DNA of 34,953 nucleotides from Sphingobacteriales bacterium (GTDB taxonomy: Bacteria > Bacteroidota > Bacteroidia > Chitinophagales > UBA2359): contig JADJTG010000018.1 of assembly GCA_016711285.1 (NCBI GenBank), positions 1 to 34,953 on the forward strand, in the 5' to 3' direction. The notes under the pieces were generated by a model. It ran no database searches. It saw nothing but the letters and a program-made list of their open reading frames with translations, and was not told the DNA's origin. Both the position numbers and the translations under genes were made by a program. Shown one piece after another: positions 17,589 to 25,238 of the stretch (position 1 is its first letter; each line of letters starts with the position of its first letter).

Positions 17589-17678
17589 TTATAGATGGTA
17601 TAATTCGTTTAAATGGTCAATTTGTTTAGGACTATATATGTGATGCGACAAATGATTCAGCCCACTAGCGATGAAGAA
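17589..17678 (-). pseudogene. Rhs C-terminal junction remnant
   Basis: The minus strand reads FIASGLNHLSHHIYSPKQID, then HLNELYHL and TAA at 17589-17591. The SGLNHLxH motif is the segment that closes the conserved part of many Bacteroidota Rhs-type proteins, just before the variable tip, and also occurs in the effector at 18164-18763. It has no start and its upstream side is unrelated sequence, so it is a displaced piece. The IS630 element begins 9 bp downstream. Confidence 0.6.
17643..17667. repeat. Repeated Rhs junction, copy 1 of 2
   Basis: 24 of 25 bases match 18542-18566 in the same orientation (ATGCGMCAAATGATTCAGCC then CACTA, where M is A here and C in the other copy). It encodes SGLNHLxH on the minus strand and marks where tip cassettes have been exchanged. 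Confidence 0.8.
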
Positions 17679-17753
17679 AAGAAAACCGTTTTTAGTATTG
17701 TTGATGCTTTTGTAGGTAAGAAAAACCAAAAGATGCACTCTCAGGAGTGCTGA
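17643..17753 (+). pseudogene. Small plus-strand ORF resembling an XRE regulator tail
   Basis: 36 codons from ATG 17643: MRQMIQPTSDEEKKTVFSIV, then DAFVGKKNQKMHSQEC. From SDEEKK on it resembles the C-terminal helix of small XRE-type regulators (compare 14405-14536). The first eight codons are the antisense of the Rhs junction, so the ORF is a fusion made by rearrangement and is probably not a functional gene. Confidence 0.35.
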
Positions 17754-17760
17754 ACGATGT

Positions 17761-17801
17761 AAACAAACAAAACCCGAGCGTTGCTCGGGTTTTGTTTGTT
17801 T
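17761..17801. terminator. Perfect 19-bp bidirectional hairpin terminator
   Basis: 17761-17779 pairs without mismatch with 17783-17801 (core AAAACCCGAGC / GCTCGGGTTTT) around a 3-nt loop GTT. It closes the minus-strand effector B/immunity pair, 10 bp past the immunity stop, and could also stop plus-strand reading. Confidence 0.85.
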
Positions 17802-17810
17802 TTCCGTTAT

Positions 17811-18158
17811 TTAATCAAAAAACCATATTTGGCAATAACCTAAATCTACATAATACAAAAATATTGTTAGTACAACTCCAATTAAATAAATCCATTTAAA
17901 AATATTTGAGGTTAGTTTTCCTTTGAATTTGATATAATCGATAAGTAAAATAAATATTCCCAACGGAATAAATATAAATATTCCTAACATCGAAATTATT
18001 ATAGTAGGTTCATATATAAAGTTTATTACACTTTGTTTTGGATCAATTTTATAAAACTCAAATGAACAGAGTGAAATTACTGTTATCAATACATAAAAAT
18101 ATATTGATGATAACCCAATTATAGGAACTGTTAGTATAAAATTAAAGACTTTTTTCAT
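17811..18158 (-). CDS. Small integral membrane protein, candidate immunity to effector B
   Basis: 115 aa, MKKVFNFILTVPIIGLSSIY start. Three to four hydrophobic segments (about residues 5-32, 48-73, 88-105) with a KFKGK loop predict an inner-membrane protein. It starts 5 bp after the stop of the Rhs-tip gene, the arrangement of a cognate immunity gene, and a terminator follows it. A membrane location would suit protection against a membrane- or envelope-acting toxin. This is inference; no family is recognised. Confidence 0.6.
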   Translation of the reverse strand: MKKVFNFILTVPIIGLSSIYFYVLITVISLCSFEFYKIDPKQSVINFIYEPTIIISMLGIFIFIPLGIFILLIDYIKFKGKLTSNIFKWIYLIGVVLTIFLYYVDLGYCQIWFFD

Positions 18159-18163
18159 CTTAT

Positions 18164-18763
18164 TTAGTTTTTAATTTTAAACAAATTATCCCACCCAGTA
18201 TCATTCTTATCAAAATAAGAACGAGTTACAAGTCCGCTCTTATACATTGCAACTCCCAAATAGAAAGGATTATCGTATCGCATATATACTTTTAAATTAG
18301 CTTTAACAGTTACACTTGTATATCCGTCAGAAACTTTATAAACTTTACCTTTTACATTTATGTCATCAACTGGGTCATAGGTTTTTTGTCCTGGACCAAG
18401 TGGCAATGCTTCACTTGTCTTTTCTGGTTTGTAGTGTATAGTTCTTTTAGATTGATTCAAGACGAAAGGTTTTTCGTCAGAAGTTGTAGTTTCGTTTGTA
18501 GATTTAGTCTGCTCAATTTCTGCTTCTCTGTTGGTGGTTGAATGCGCCAAATGATTCAGCCCACTAACCATCACCCCAATAGCCGCCCCTTCCCAAAAAT
18601 TACCACCTGTAAGTTCGCTGGTCAGCCCTCCCATAGCTGCCGAAAAAGCATAAGTGCCTGCCGGTGTAGCAAAACGAGTATTCATAAATGCGCTTCCGGC
18701 TAAGGAGGAAACAGAACCAACGGCAAAATTAGTAAAAAAGCTTTTACTGCCGCTATATCCAAG
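18164..18763 (-). CDS. Orphan Rhs tip (effector B) with unknown C-terminal domain
   Basis: The frame is open from 18763, just after a TAG at 18764-18766; the first ATG is at 18685. It reads LGYSGSKSFFTNFAVGSVSS, then SAFMNTRFATPAGTYAFSAA, GGNFWEGAAIGVMVSGLNHL and AH, which is the end of the conserved Rhs/polymorphic-toxin region. A variable tip of about 125 residues follows, with NQSKRTIHYKPEKTSEALPL, KGKVYKVSDGYTSVTVKANL and NDTGWDNLFKIKN. The tip matches no toxin I know. There is no YD-repeat shell upstream, so it is a displaced 3' cassette that can be expressed only from an unseen start or after recombination into a full Rhs gene. Candidate immunity gene directly downstream. Confidence 0.6.
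   Translation of the reverse strand, partial: LGYSGSKSFFTNFAVGSVSSLAGSAFMNTRFATPAGTYAFSAAMGGLTSELTGGNFWEGAAIGVMVSGLNHLAHSTTNREAEIEQTKSTNETTTSDEKPFVLNQSKRTIHYKPEKTSEALPLGPGQKTYDPVDDINVKGKVYKVSDGYTSVTVKANLKVYMRYDNPFYLGVAMYKSGLVTRSYFDKNDTGWDNLFKIKN
18542..18566. repeat. Repeated Rhs junction, copy 2 of 2
   Basis: 24/25 match to 17643-17667, same orientation, within effector B at SGLNHLAH. Confidence 0.8.
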
Positions 18764-18819
18764 CTAGTCTCTTTAAGATTTATATATATCCTTGTTGTTT
18801 GATATTTGTCAATAATTCC

Positions 18820-19533
18820 TTAGTCTAAAAAATCAAGAGGGATTTCAGTAGTGTCAACTTTAAGAAGCTTAGTTGTTCCATACCTATTTCTAACACTTTT
18901 CTTTCTCCATATTTCAACCTCTATTTCTTTGATATTGATTTCATTCATTAATATTTTTCCTGTCTTAAATAATGTAAATGGATATTCATCGGAAATGGCA
19001 GATTGTACAACATATTCATATCCTTGCTTCAATACCACATTTTTTGCAGTAGAAAATCCCAACGCTTCTACTTGCAGTAATAGTTCCTTGTTATGAAGTT
19101 CTCCTACCTGATTCTCGTTTAGCACTATCCCCCCTTCTGCGTCACTTAGACATACAAACTCAAAATCCTTTTCAGATTTATTTACTTCTTTAAAATAAAC
19201 AGAAGCAAACATAATTGGCGTGTTGTCTTTGTAAAGAACCTTAACAGATATCAAAGAATCTTTCCTTGCAATTACATTAATAACAGAAGATTCTTCACCT
19301 ATATGCTCACTTTGTATGTAGTATTTATCCCCACCTTTATATTCAAAGTAGCCTTTAGCTATTGAAAATGAACCAAAAGCATCTTTATTGCTAAGTCTGA
19401 ATTGAATGCTATCATTATTGATATAAACAAACTCCTTGCTTTCCTCATTAACATACAATCCATCACTAACTATTTGAGCCTGTGTTATTTCATAAACCAA
19501 CAATACGATACTGAATAATAAAATAATTCTCAT
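18820..19533 (-). CDS. Exported protein with carboxypeptidase-regulatory-like segment, function unknown
   Basis: 237 aa, intact. MRIILLFSIVLLVYEITQAQ is a signal peptide. A strand-rich part (about 25-90) with EYKGGDKYYIQSEHIGEE is followed by SVKVLYKDNTPIMFASVYFK and LSDAEGGIVL, which resembles the beta-sandwich of CarboxypepD_reg-like domains. The C-terminus (WRKKSVRNRYGTTKLLKV) is basic. It has no T9SS domain and no lipobox, so it is probably periplasmic. It stands in the accessory island next to Rhs cassettes, so a role as periplasmic immunity protein is possible but unproven. Confidence 0.55.
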   Translation of the reverse strand: MRIILLFSIVLLVYEITQAQIVSDGLYVNEESKEFVYINNDSIQFRLSNKDAFGSFSIAKGYFEYKGGDKYYIQSEHIGEESSVINVIARKDSLISVKVLYKDNTPIMFASVYFKEVNKSEKDFEFVCLSDAEGGIVLNENQVGELHNKELLLQVEALGFSTAKNVVLKQGYEYVVQSAISDEYPFTLFKTGKILMNEINIKEIEVEIWRKKSVRNRYGTTKLLKVDTTEIPLDFLD

Positions 19534-19792
19534 GATATTACTCTATTTTTTTTAATAAAAAATCCAAAATCCTGCATCTGGTAATTTATATAAGTTATTA
19601 AAGGGATAACACGATACGGCAACGTTTTAGCAGATTTATGAGAAAAACGCTCTCTTTTTCAAAAAAAGAGTATATGTTCAACCTGCATTTTAAACTTTGG
19701 GCTTTTGAATACAATAAAAAAGTTATCAACTAATAATTTACACTACCAAAAAAATATAAACTAAATAGACTCAACTACTTACTATTTTAACA

Positions 19793-20284
19793 CTAAAAAA
19801 GTAACTCGCCAATTTGTATCGAATTAGATTTAAATGCTATTCTGTCGTCTCTATTTTCTATTTCGATCGGCTTAAATAACCTTGCTTGTGATGTTGCTAT
19901 TAATTCCCAGTACTGACCTGTCTCTTTAAAAATATAAAAACTCTGACAAGCTATTCCTGAGCATCCTACGACTATAACTATATACAAATTTTCATTTTTT
20001 ATTTTCGTAGTTACTGAATTACAGACGTTCAATTCATAAGCATCTACTGGCCAGGTCATTTGCCAATTTTCCTCCCCCTGTCGTTCTTTAAGTGCAATAG
20101 GGATTTGATGTTTACTCCATTCCAAAGCCATATTTGTATCAATAAAGCATAATTTAATAGAGGAGGTATCAATAATTTCCCATTGAAGTTCTTTAGTTGG
20201 CAATTCTTGTGAATATGATTGATTATTACATATTAGTAATAGCATCAAAATTAAAATGTTATTATATATCATCGTCTTATCCAT
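19793..20284 (-). CDS. Exported protein of unknown function
   Basis: 163 aa from ATG 20284, or from MIYNN at 20272. A GGAGG lies 9 nt before the first ATG, an unusually good Shine-Dalgarno for Bacteroidota, and favours it. NILILMLLLICNNQSYSQ is a signal peptide core. The mature part contains WPVDAYELNVCNSVTTKIKN, then IVVGCSGIACQSFYIFKETG with closely spaced Cys, and YWELIATSQARLF. No family is recognised. It is the last gene of the AT-rich island. Confidence 0.5.
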   Translation of the reverse strand: MDKTMIYNNILILMLLLICNNQSYSQELPTKELQWEIIDTSSIKLCFIDTNMALEWSKHQIPIALKERQGEENWQMTWPVDAYELNVCNSVTTKIKNENLYIVIVVGCSGIACQSFYIFKETGQYWELIATSQARLFKPIEIENRDDRIAFKSNSIQIGELLF

Positions 20285-20722
20285 AATAATATTCCTCCGC
20301 TATTGTAATTGAATATTTAATTTAAAATTTAGTTTAAAATATATTTCTAACGCTAAGTTACTTATAAAAAAATAATTTCATTTCAATTTTTCACAGTATC
20401 GACTAACTAAAAATCATAAACTTTATTTTATTTGATATATAAGCGAGTCTGTTTTTAACAACAAACTTCTCTGCCCGAAAAAAAATACCAACGTTTGAAG
20501 TTGTTGATATGTCCTCATCAATTCACCATCAAATTTTGTTGGCAAAACGAAATAAAATACAAAATAGTTGTTTGCAAAGGGCTGACAAAATATATACTCA
20601 AGGGTTTTCGTTTTTTATAGCAACAAATTGTATTTTTTTTTGCATTTTTGCACAAGCCAAGTTATTCTGTGTGTTCTGCTTATAAAACATTCTTTTTTAA
20701 GCCACATTGCATATTGGTATAT
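20285..20722. other. AT-rich intergenic stretch
   Basis: No gene supported on either strand. It separates the accessory island from exbBD. Confidence 0.4.
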
Positions 20723-20730
20723 TATATTTG
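20723..20730 (+). promoter_or_regulatory. Putative -7 element of exbBD
   Basis: TATATTTG fits TAnnTTTG and lies 18 bp before the exbB ATG, so the leader would be only about 10 nt. No good -33 TTTG is seen. Confidence 0.4.
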
Positions 20731-20747
20731 TTTAATCATTTATATTT

Positions 20748-21425
20748 ATGCAATTATTTGTTATTCTTTTATTGCAAGCGGATACTAGCGCAGTAGCAAC
20801 AACACCTGCCTCTTTATCCCTTTTGGATTTGCTGATGAAAGGTGGCGTGGTAATGATACCTATTCTGATACTCTCTGTAATGAGTGTGTATTTTATCATC
20901 GAACGCTATTTTTATATCAGCCGCGCTGCTGCCGATTCGCCCAATTTTATGAATGAAGTGCGCGAGCGTTTGCAGGCTGCCCGCTTGAAAGATGCTCAAC
21001 ATTATTGCGAAACTCAAAACAACGCCATTGGGCGCATTATTGCTACGGGTATCGGTTTCATCGGCAACCACCCCGAAAGCATCGAAGCAGCGATGGAAGA
21101 CAGTGCCAATATAGAAATTGGTAAAATGGAGCAGAGTTTATATTTTTTAGGATTGATTGCGGGAATTGCACCCATGTTAGGCTTTATCGGCACTATTGCC
21201 GGTATCATTCGTATTTTTTATGATATTTCGCTCACCGATAATATCAGCATAGGTATTATAGCGGGCGGTTTATACGAAAAAATGATTACTTCGGGTACCG
21301 GTTTGGTGGTAGGCGTAATTGCTTATAGCGGTTTTCATTGGTTGCAGTCGCGCATTGATAGGTTTATTTTGAAAATGCAACAACAAACTTTACAGTTTAA
21401 ATCTTTTTTATTGCAGAAAGTTTAA
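20748..21425 (+). CDS. exbB: MotA/TolQ/ExbB family proton channel
   Basis: 225 aa, intact. There is an N-terminal membrane helix (about residues 30-55, GVVMIPILILSVMSVYFIIE). A cytoplasmic part follows, including ERLQAARLKDAQHYCETQNN and the EAAMEDSANIEIGKMEQSLY segment. The two signature helices are GLIAGIAPMLGFIGTIAGII (about 130-155) and the stretch around ISIGIIAGGLYEKMITSGTG. With ExbD it forms a proton-driven motor that energises TonB-dependent outer-membrane transport or, as TolQR, envelope integrity. The choice between ExbB and TolQ cannot be made from sequence alone, and no tonB, tolA or tolB follows. The exbD gene begins 44 bp downstream. Confidence 0.85.
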   Translation: MQLFVILLLQADTSAVATTPASLSLLDLLMKGGVVMIPILILSVMSVYFIIERYFYISRAAADSPNFMNEVRERLQAARLKDAQHYCETQNNAIGRIIATGIGFIGNHPESIEAAMEDSANIEIGKMEQSLYFLGLIAGIAPMLGFIGTIAGIIRIFYDISLTDNISIGIIAGGLYEKMITSGTGLVVGVIAYSGFHWLQSRIDRFILKMQQQTLQFKSFLLQKV

Positions 21426-21469
21426 TTTTTCCGAGCAGTGCGTTTTTTCCAATCAATGTTGTAAAAAAT

Positions 21470-21862
21470 ATGAAACTAAAACGAAACAGGCGATTTTCTG
21501 CCGAAGTGACCACCGCTTCGCTCAATGATATTATGTTTTTTTTACTGCTGTTTTTTCTTATTATTTCCACAGTTGCCAATCCGAGTATTATCAAAGTGAT
21601 GCTGCCTAAATCGTCGAGTGCACAGGCATTGAGCAAAAAGCAAGTAACGCTGACGGTAAATGCAGAAAAACAATATTTTGTGGATAATATAGCGGTAGCT
21701 CCCGACAAATTGGAAAATACGCTCAAACAGTCTGTGGCAAATATCTCCGACCCTACCGTAGTGTTGCGCCTTGATGAGTCGCTTACTGTGCAGGATTTGG
21801 TAGATGTGATGCAGATAGGTGCTAAAAATAAAATAAAAATGGTGCTGGCTACTAAGCGATAA
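21470..21862 (+). CDS. exbD: ExbD/TolR family biopolymer transport protein
   Basis: 130 aa, intact. A basic start MKLKRNRRFSAEVTTASLND leads into one membrane helix IMFFLLLFFLIISTVANPSI. The Asp in SLNDIMFF is the conserved proton-path residue of ExbD/TolR. The periplasmic part (KQVTLTVNAEKQYFVDN, DLVDVMQIGAKNKIKMVLAT) has the family's alpha/beta fold pattern. It works in complex with the upstream ExbB and shares its transcript. Confidence 0.85.
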   Translation: MKLKRNRRFSAEVTTASLNDIMFFLLLFFLIISTVANPSIIKVMLPKSSSAQALSKKQVTLTVNAEKQYFVDNIAVAPDKLENTLKQSVANISDPTVVLRLDESLTVQDLVDVMQIGAKNKIKMVLATKR

Positions 21863-21887
21863 AAAAACAAAATAGGAAACTGTAATC

Positions 21888-21904
21888 AAGGCGTTGTTTG
21901 CCTT
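21888..21904. terminator. Weak hairpin between exbD and fahA
   Basis: AAGGC (21888-21892) pairs with GCCTT (21900-21904), followed by TATTTTTT on the plus strand. The stem is short; it may end exbBD and, read the other way, fahA. Confidence 0.45.
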
Positions 21905-21949
21905 TATTTTTTGCTATCTACTTTTTTATAAAAAAGAAAAAATGAATAA

Positions 21950-23227
21950 TTAAGCCGGAATAGACGGCAATATTTCGTTGTACAATCCGCCAAAACCGAC
22001 CCGCACACCGTCTTTTTGAGCATAGCCGCGCAGGATAACGGTATCGCCGTCTTGTAAAAATACACGCTTGCTGCCATCTGGCATTTCCAAAGGTCGCTCG
22101 CCTTTCCACGCCAACTCCAACATAGAGCCGTAGCTGTCGGCGGCTTCGCCACTAATAGTGCCGCTTGCCAGCACATCGCCTGCCATAATATTACACCCAT
22201 TGACGGTATGATGCGCCAACTGCTGCTCCATTGTCCAGTACATATATTTAAAATTGCTGCGGCTCACGGTATGCGGCGCAAAAGCGGCATTACCTATCAA
22301 CACTTCCAAGTTAATGTCCAAAGCTTTGTCGCCGTTGTATTGCAAATAGGGCAAAAGCGGCAATTCGGTAGCGGGTGCGGCACAGCGAAAAGGCTCTAAA
22401 GCATCTAACATCACTATCCAGGGCGAAAGCGAAGAGAAGAAATTTTTACCCAAAAAAGGACCCAAAGGCACATATTCCCAACGCTGTATGTCGCGTGCCG
22501 ACCAATCATTGAACAATGCCAAACCGAAAATATATTCGTCGGCTTCTTCCGTGCCGATATGATGTCCGAGCGGTTTTCCTTCGCCCATAATATATGCCAT
22601 TTCCAATTCAAAATCCAACTGGCGCGTAGCCCCGAATACGGGCGGCTCGCTGTCGTTGGGGCGCATTTGTCCTTTGGGACGATGCACCGCCGTACCCGAC
22701 ACTGTAATAGAAGAGGCTCTGCCGTGATAGCCCACCGGCAAATGCAAACCATTCGGCATCAGTGCATTTTCTTTGCCCCGAAACATAATACCTACATTGG
22801 TGGCGTGTTCGCGGCTGGCATAAAAGTCGGTATAGTTGCCGATATGTACGGGCAGCAACATTTCTACACTGTCTGCCGCATACAAAATATGCGCTTGCAA
22901 GGTTTTGTTGTTGCCTATTTTATGGTTTTCCGCCCGAAACAAATCCGACAAACGCTGCCGCAATGCCCGCCAAGTGGTTTTACCCAATTTGAGCAGTTCG
23001 TTGATATTGCTCTGACTGAATATTTTCTTTTTAATACCTAAATCTTCAAAAAACTCCAATTCCGCCAATACCTGCAAATCTATCACTTTATCACCGATGC
23101 GAGTGGCGAGGCGCGGCGAAAGTGTGGGTGTTTTAAATACGCCTATAGGCAAATTTTGTATCGGGAAATCACTGTCTTCGCTGACGGCAATCCAAGAGCG
23201 GAGTTCGGGGTTATTGGCTTCTATCAT
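21950..23227 (-). CDS. fahA: Fumarylacetoacetase
   Basis: 425 aa, intact, full length for FAH. It hydrolyses fumarylacetoacetate to fumarate and acetoacetate, the last step of tyrosine/homogentisate breakdown, in the cytoplasm. The N-terminal domain carries LPIGVFKTPTLSPRLATRIG. The catalytic domain shows YTDFYASREHATNVGIMFRG (metal Asp and the catalytic His), LDFELEMAYIMG (metal Glu pair), LFNDWSARDIQRWEYVPLGP (metal Asp) and FLGKNFFSSLSPWIV. The last 70 residues include SGTISGE and GFGGLYNEILP. It is transcribed alone: bioD upstream is separated by 152 bp that contain a -7 element at 23267-23274. No other tyrosine-pathway genes are in the window. Confidence 0.93.
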   Translation of the reverse strand: MIEANNPELRSWIAVSEDSDFPIQNLPIGVFKTPTLSPRLATRIGDKVIDLQVLAELEFFEDLGIKKKIFSQSNINELLKLGKTTWRALRQRLSDLFRAENHKIGNNKTLQAHILYAADSVEMLLPVHIGNYTDFYASREHATNVGIMFRGKENALMPNGLHLPVGYHGRASSITVSGTAVHRPKGQMRPNDSEPPVFGATRQLDFELEMAYIMGEGKPLGHHIGTEEADEYIFGLALFNDWSARDIQRWEYVPLGPFLGKNFFSSLSPWIVMLDALEPFRCAAPATELPLLPYLQYNGDKALDINLEVLIGNAAFAPHTVSRSNFKYMYWTMEQQLAHHTVNGCNIMAGDVLASGTISGEAADSYGSMLELAWKGERPLEMPDGSKRVFLQDGDTVILRGYAQKDGVRVGFGGLYNEILPSIPA

Positions 23228-23266
23228 AACAATATATATAAGGCTGTATATTTTTTATTTGCAGCC

Positions 23267-23274
23267 CAAAGGTA
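23267..23274 (-). promoter_or_regulatory. Putative -7 element of fahA
   Basis: On the minus strand TACCTTTG fits TAnnTTTG exactly, 40 bp before the fahA ATG. A -33 TTTG is not evident at the usual spacing. Confidence 0.4.
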
Positions 23275-23379
23275 CGAGGATTTTTCAAGGCTTGCTCAAT
23301 ACATTGTTCCATTTTTTTGACATAAACGCCATTTTTTATCTTTTTTATCCTATCCAAAACACTTGTGCTTTCGTTTTTT

Positions 23380-24036
23380 TTATCCTGCTGCAAGCAGCAT
23401 TAATTGTTTGCGGAGTTGCTGTGCCAAAGACTGAATATGTTGCGGCGTGATGTGCGGCATATCAGGTATGCGCAGCAAACAGGGAAGTTGGCTGTGTTGC
23501 AGGATAAAATTTTCGCCCGCCGGATAGATTTCTCCATTAAAAACAATGCCCAGCAAAGGTATATCACGCTGCCGCAATGCCTCTATGCTCAAAAGAGTAT
23601 GGTTGATGCTGCCTAAATAATTTCGCGACACCAACACCGTAGGAAAACGCATCGCTGCGAGCCAGTCGCCGTAAGTGTGCGTATTGTTGAGGGGAACGAG
23701 TATGCCGCCGCTGCCTTCTACGACTAAAGGGCGCGGTGCGGGCAGGCGTAGCTCTTGCAGCTGTATGGTGCGGTTTTCGGCGGCGGCGGCGGCATGTGGC
23801 GAAGCAGACAGGCGCAGGCGATAGGCTTCGGGCAAGCAAGCGGCAGTGCCTTGTGTAATGCGCTCCGCCACCTGTTGAGTATCGCTGTAGTCCAAGCCGC
23901 CGGACTGTACGGGTTTCCAATAATACGCTTGCAGTGCCTCGCAAAAAATTGCCGCCACCAACGTTTTTCCTACATCAGTGCCAATGCCGGATACAAAAAT
24001 GACTTCGTTATAGGGCGCAGGCAAAGACATATCCAT
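23380..24036 (-). CDS. bioD: ATP-dependent dethiobiotin synthetase
   Basis: 218 aa, intact, normal length. It closes the ureido ring of dethiobiotin from 7,8-diaminopelargonate, CO2 and ATP, the penultimate step of biotin synthesis. A P-loop lies at residues 17-25 (GIGTDVGKT); then come YYWKPVQSGGLDYSDTQQV, SASPHAAAAAE, VVEGSGGILVPLN, and NYLGSINHTLLSIEAL with GIVFNGE. The start at 24036 (MDMSLPAP) could also be the ATG two codons later. It follows ybaB by 29 bp on the same strand, so they may be co-transcribed; no other bio genes are near. Confidence 0.92.
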   Translation of the reverse strand: MDMSLPAPYNEVIFVSGIGTDVGKTLVAAIFCEALQAYYWKPVQSGGLDYSDTQQVAERITQGTAACLPEAYRLRLSASPHAAAAAENRTIQLQELRLPAPRPLVVEGSGGILVPLNNTHTYGDWLAAMRFPTVLVSRNYLGSINHTLLSIEALRQRDIPLLGIVFNGEIYPAGENFILQHSQLPCLLRIPDMPHITPQHIQSLAQQLRKQLMLLAAG

Positions 24037-24065
24037 CGGAATAAATATCGTAAAACGAATAAATT

Positions 24066-24380
24066 TTATCCAAGAATATTACCCAAATCGGGTGGTAGCA
24101 TATCTTTACTCACCGCTCCCATTTCATTAGAAGAAATTTGATCGGCTTGAGCGAAGGCTTTATTGAGCACATCTATCAATAAATCTTCTATTTGCTCCTT
24201 ATCGCAGGAGTCAAAAAGGTGGGCAGCAATATCAATATTGCGTATATTTTTGGAGGCACTTACAGTCACTTGCACACCTCCGCTTTCGGCATCAATCAAT
24301 ATACTGTCTAATTTCTTTTTTGATGCTTCCATTTTGGCTTGCAAATCGTTGAGTTTGCTCATCATTCCTAAAATATCCAT
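24066..24380 (-). CDS. ybaB: YbaB/EbfC nucleoid-associated protein
   Basis: 104 aa, intact, normal length. Small dimeric DNA-binding protein of the YbaB/EbfC family. It starts MDILGMMSKLNDLQAKMEAS, the usual long helix, followed by SGGVQVTVSASKNIRNIDIA beta strands and KEQIEDLLIDVLNKAFAQAD. In many bacteria the gene sits by dnaX-recR; here it precedes bioD instead. Confidence 0.88.
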   Translation of the reverse strand: MDILGMMSKLNDLQAKMEASKKKLDSILIDAESGGVQVTVSASKNIRNIDIAAHLFDSCDKEQIEDLLIDVLNKAFAQADQISSNEMGAVSKDMLPPDLGNILG

Positions 24381-24588
24381 GTGATAAAAAAACTAAATGG
24401 TTGATGGTGATAAAAAATTGTACAAAGTGTATTTTTATAAATAAAAAAACCTGAATTTTTGTTTTAAATTTAAAATTAAAAAAAGTTTATTAATAAATTG
24501 ATATTCAATAATTTAAAATATTTTATATTAACAAACAATTTAGATATTAAATAAAAAAAACAACTATCCTTTTTTCTTGATAATTGAA
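24381..24588. other. AT-rich gap between ybaB and miaE
   Basis: Very AT-rich, no ORF. A sequence close to a -7 element (TACACTTTG) lies about 45 bp before ybaB but is one base too long to fit TAnnTTTG. Confidence 0.3.
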
Positions 24589-25200
24589 CTAATGCATACG
24601 GTCGGCGCGGGGCGTGAGGCGGCTCATCAAATCCTTTTCAAAGGCGAGCCATTCGCGCCAGCGTTGCCATACTTTTTCTTCGGGCATATAATTTTTTGCC
24701 AACTCCAAAAACAAACGGTAGTGTCCTGCTTCCGACTCCATAAAAATGCGGTAAAATCGCTGCAAGTGTTCATCTTCCAATTGTTCCGACAGCAAGCGAA
24801 AACGCTCGCAACTGCGTGCTTCAATGAGGGCGCACAACAAAAGTTGCTCCACGAGTTGTTCGTCTCTGGTGCTGCCGCCGCGCACAAAATCAAACAGCGC
24901 AATAACATACTCATCGCGGCGTTGCTTGCCGAGTTTCAGTCCTCTGTTTTTGAGTTCGTGCAGCACCGCCCTGAAATGCCCCCACTCTTCGGTGACGATA
25001 GGAGCCAAAGCCTCCACCACCGGAGCATATTCCGAAAATCGCTGAATGATGGAAATACAAGTAGAAGCGGCTTTCTGTTCGCAATAGGCGTGGTCGGTGA
25101 GAATATCCTCCAACTGCATCGCCGCCAAATTTACCCAGCGCGGGTCGGTGGGCAGTTGCAGCCCCAATACCTGTTTATTTTTGATGTTTATTTTATCCAT
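24589..25200 (-). CDS. miaE: tRNA-(ms2io6A37) hydroxylase MiaE-like
   Basis: 203 aa, intact. A non-haem di-iron four-helix enzyme that hydroxylates the isopentenyl side chain of the modified adenosine at tRNA position 37. Ferritin-like iron ligands are in order: EDILTDHAYCEQKAAS (Glu), VTEEWGHFRAVLHEL (Glu and His), LLLCALIEARSCERFRLLSE (Glu) and MESEAGHYRLFLELAK (Glu and His). The length and the ARSCERF segment fit MiaE. It begins 38 bp after the TPR lipoprotein stop on the same strand and may share its transcript. Confidence 0.88.
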   Translation of the reverse strand: MDKINIKNKQVLGLQLPTDPRWVNLAAMQLEDILTDHAYCEQKAASTCISIIQRFSEYAPVVEALAPIVTEEWGHFRAVLHELKNRGLKLGKQRRDEYVIALFDFVRGGSTRDEQLVEQLLLCALIEARSCERFRLLSEQLEDEHLQRFYRIFMESEAGHYRLFLELAKNYMPEEKVWQRWREWLAFEKDLMSRLTPRADRMH

Positions 25201-25238
25201 TTTTCTTTTTGTTCGAGAAAAAAGAAGAAAAAATGATA

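Noticed and set aside
22559..23041. 160-aa plus-strand ORF
   Set aside because: Antisense of fahA, which is intact and full length.
24577..25236. 219-aa plus-strand ORF
   Set aside because: Antisense of miaE, whose iron ligands are all conserved.
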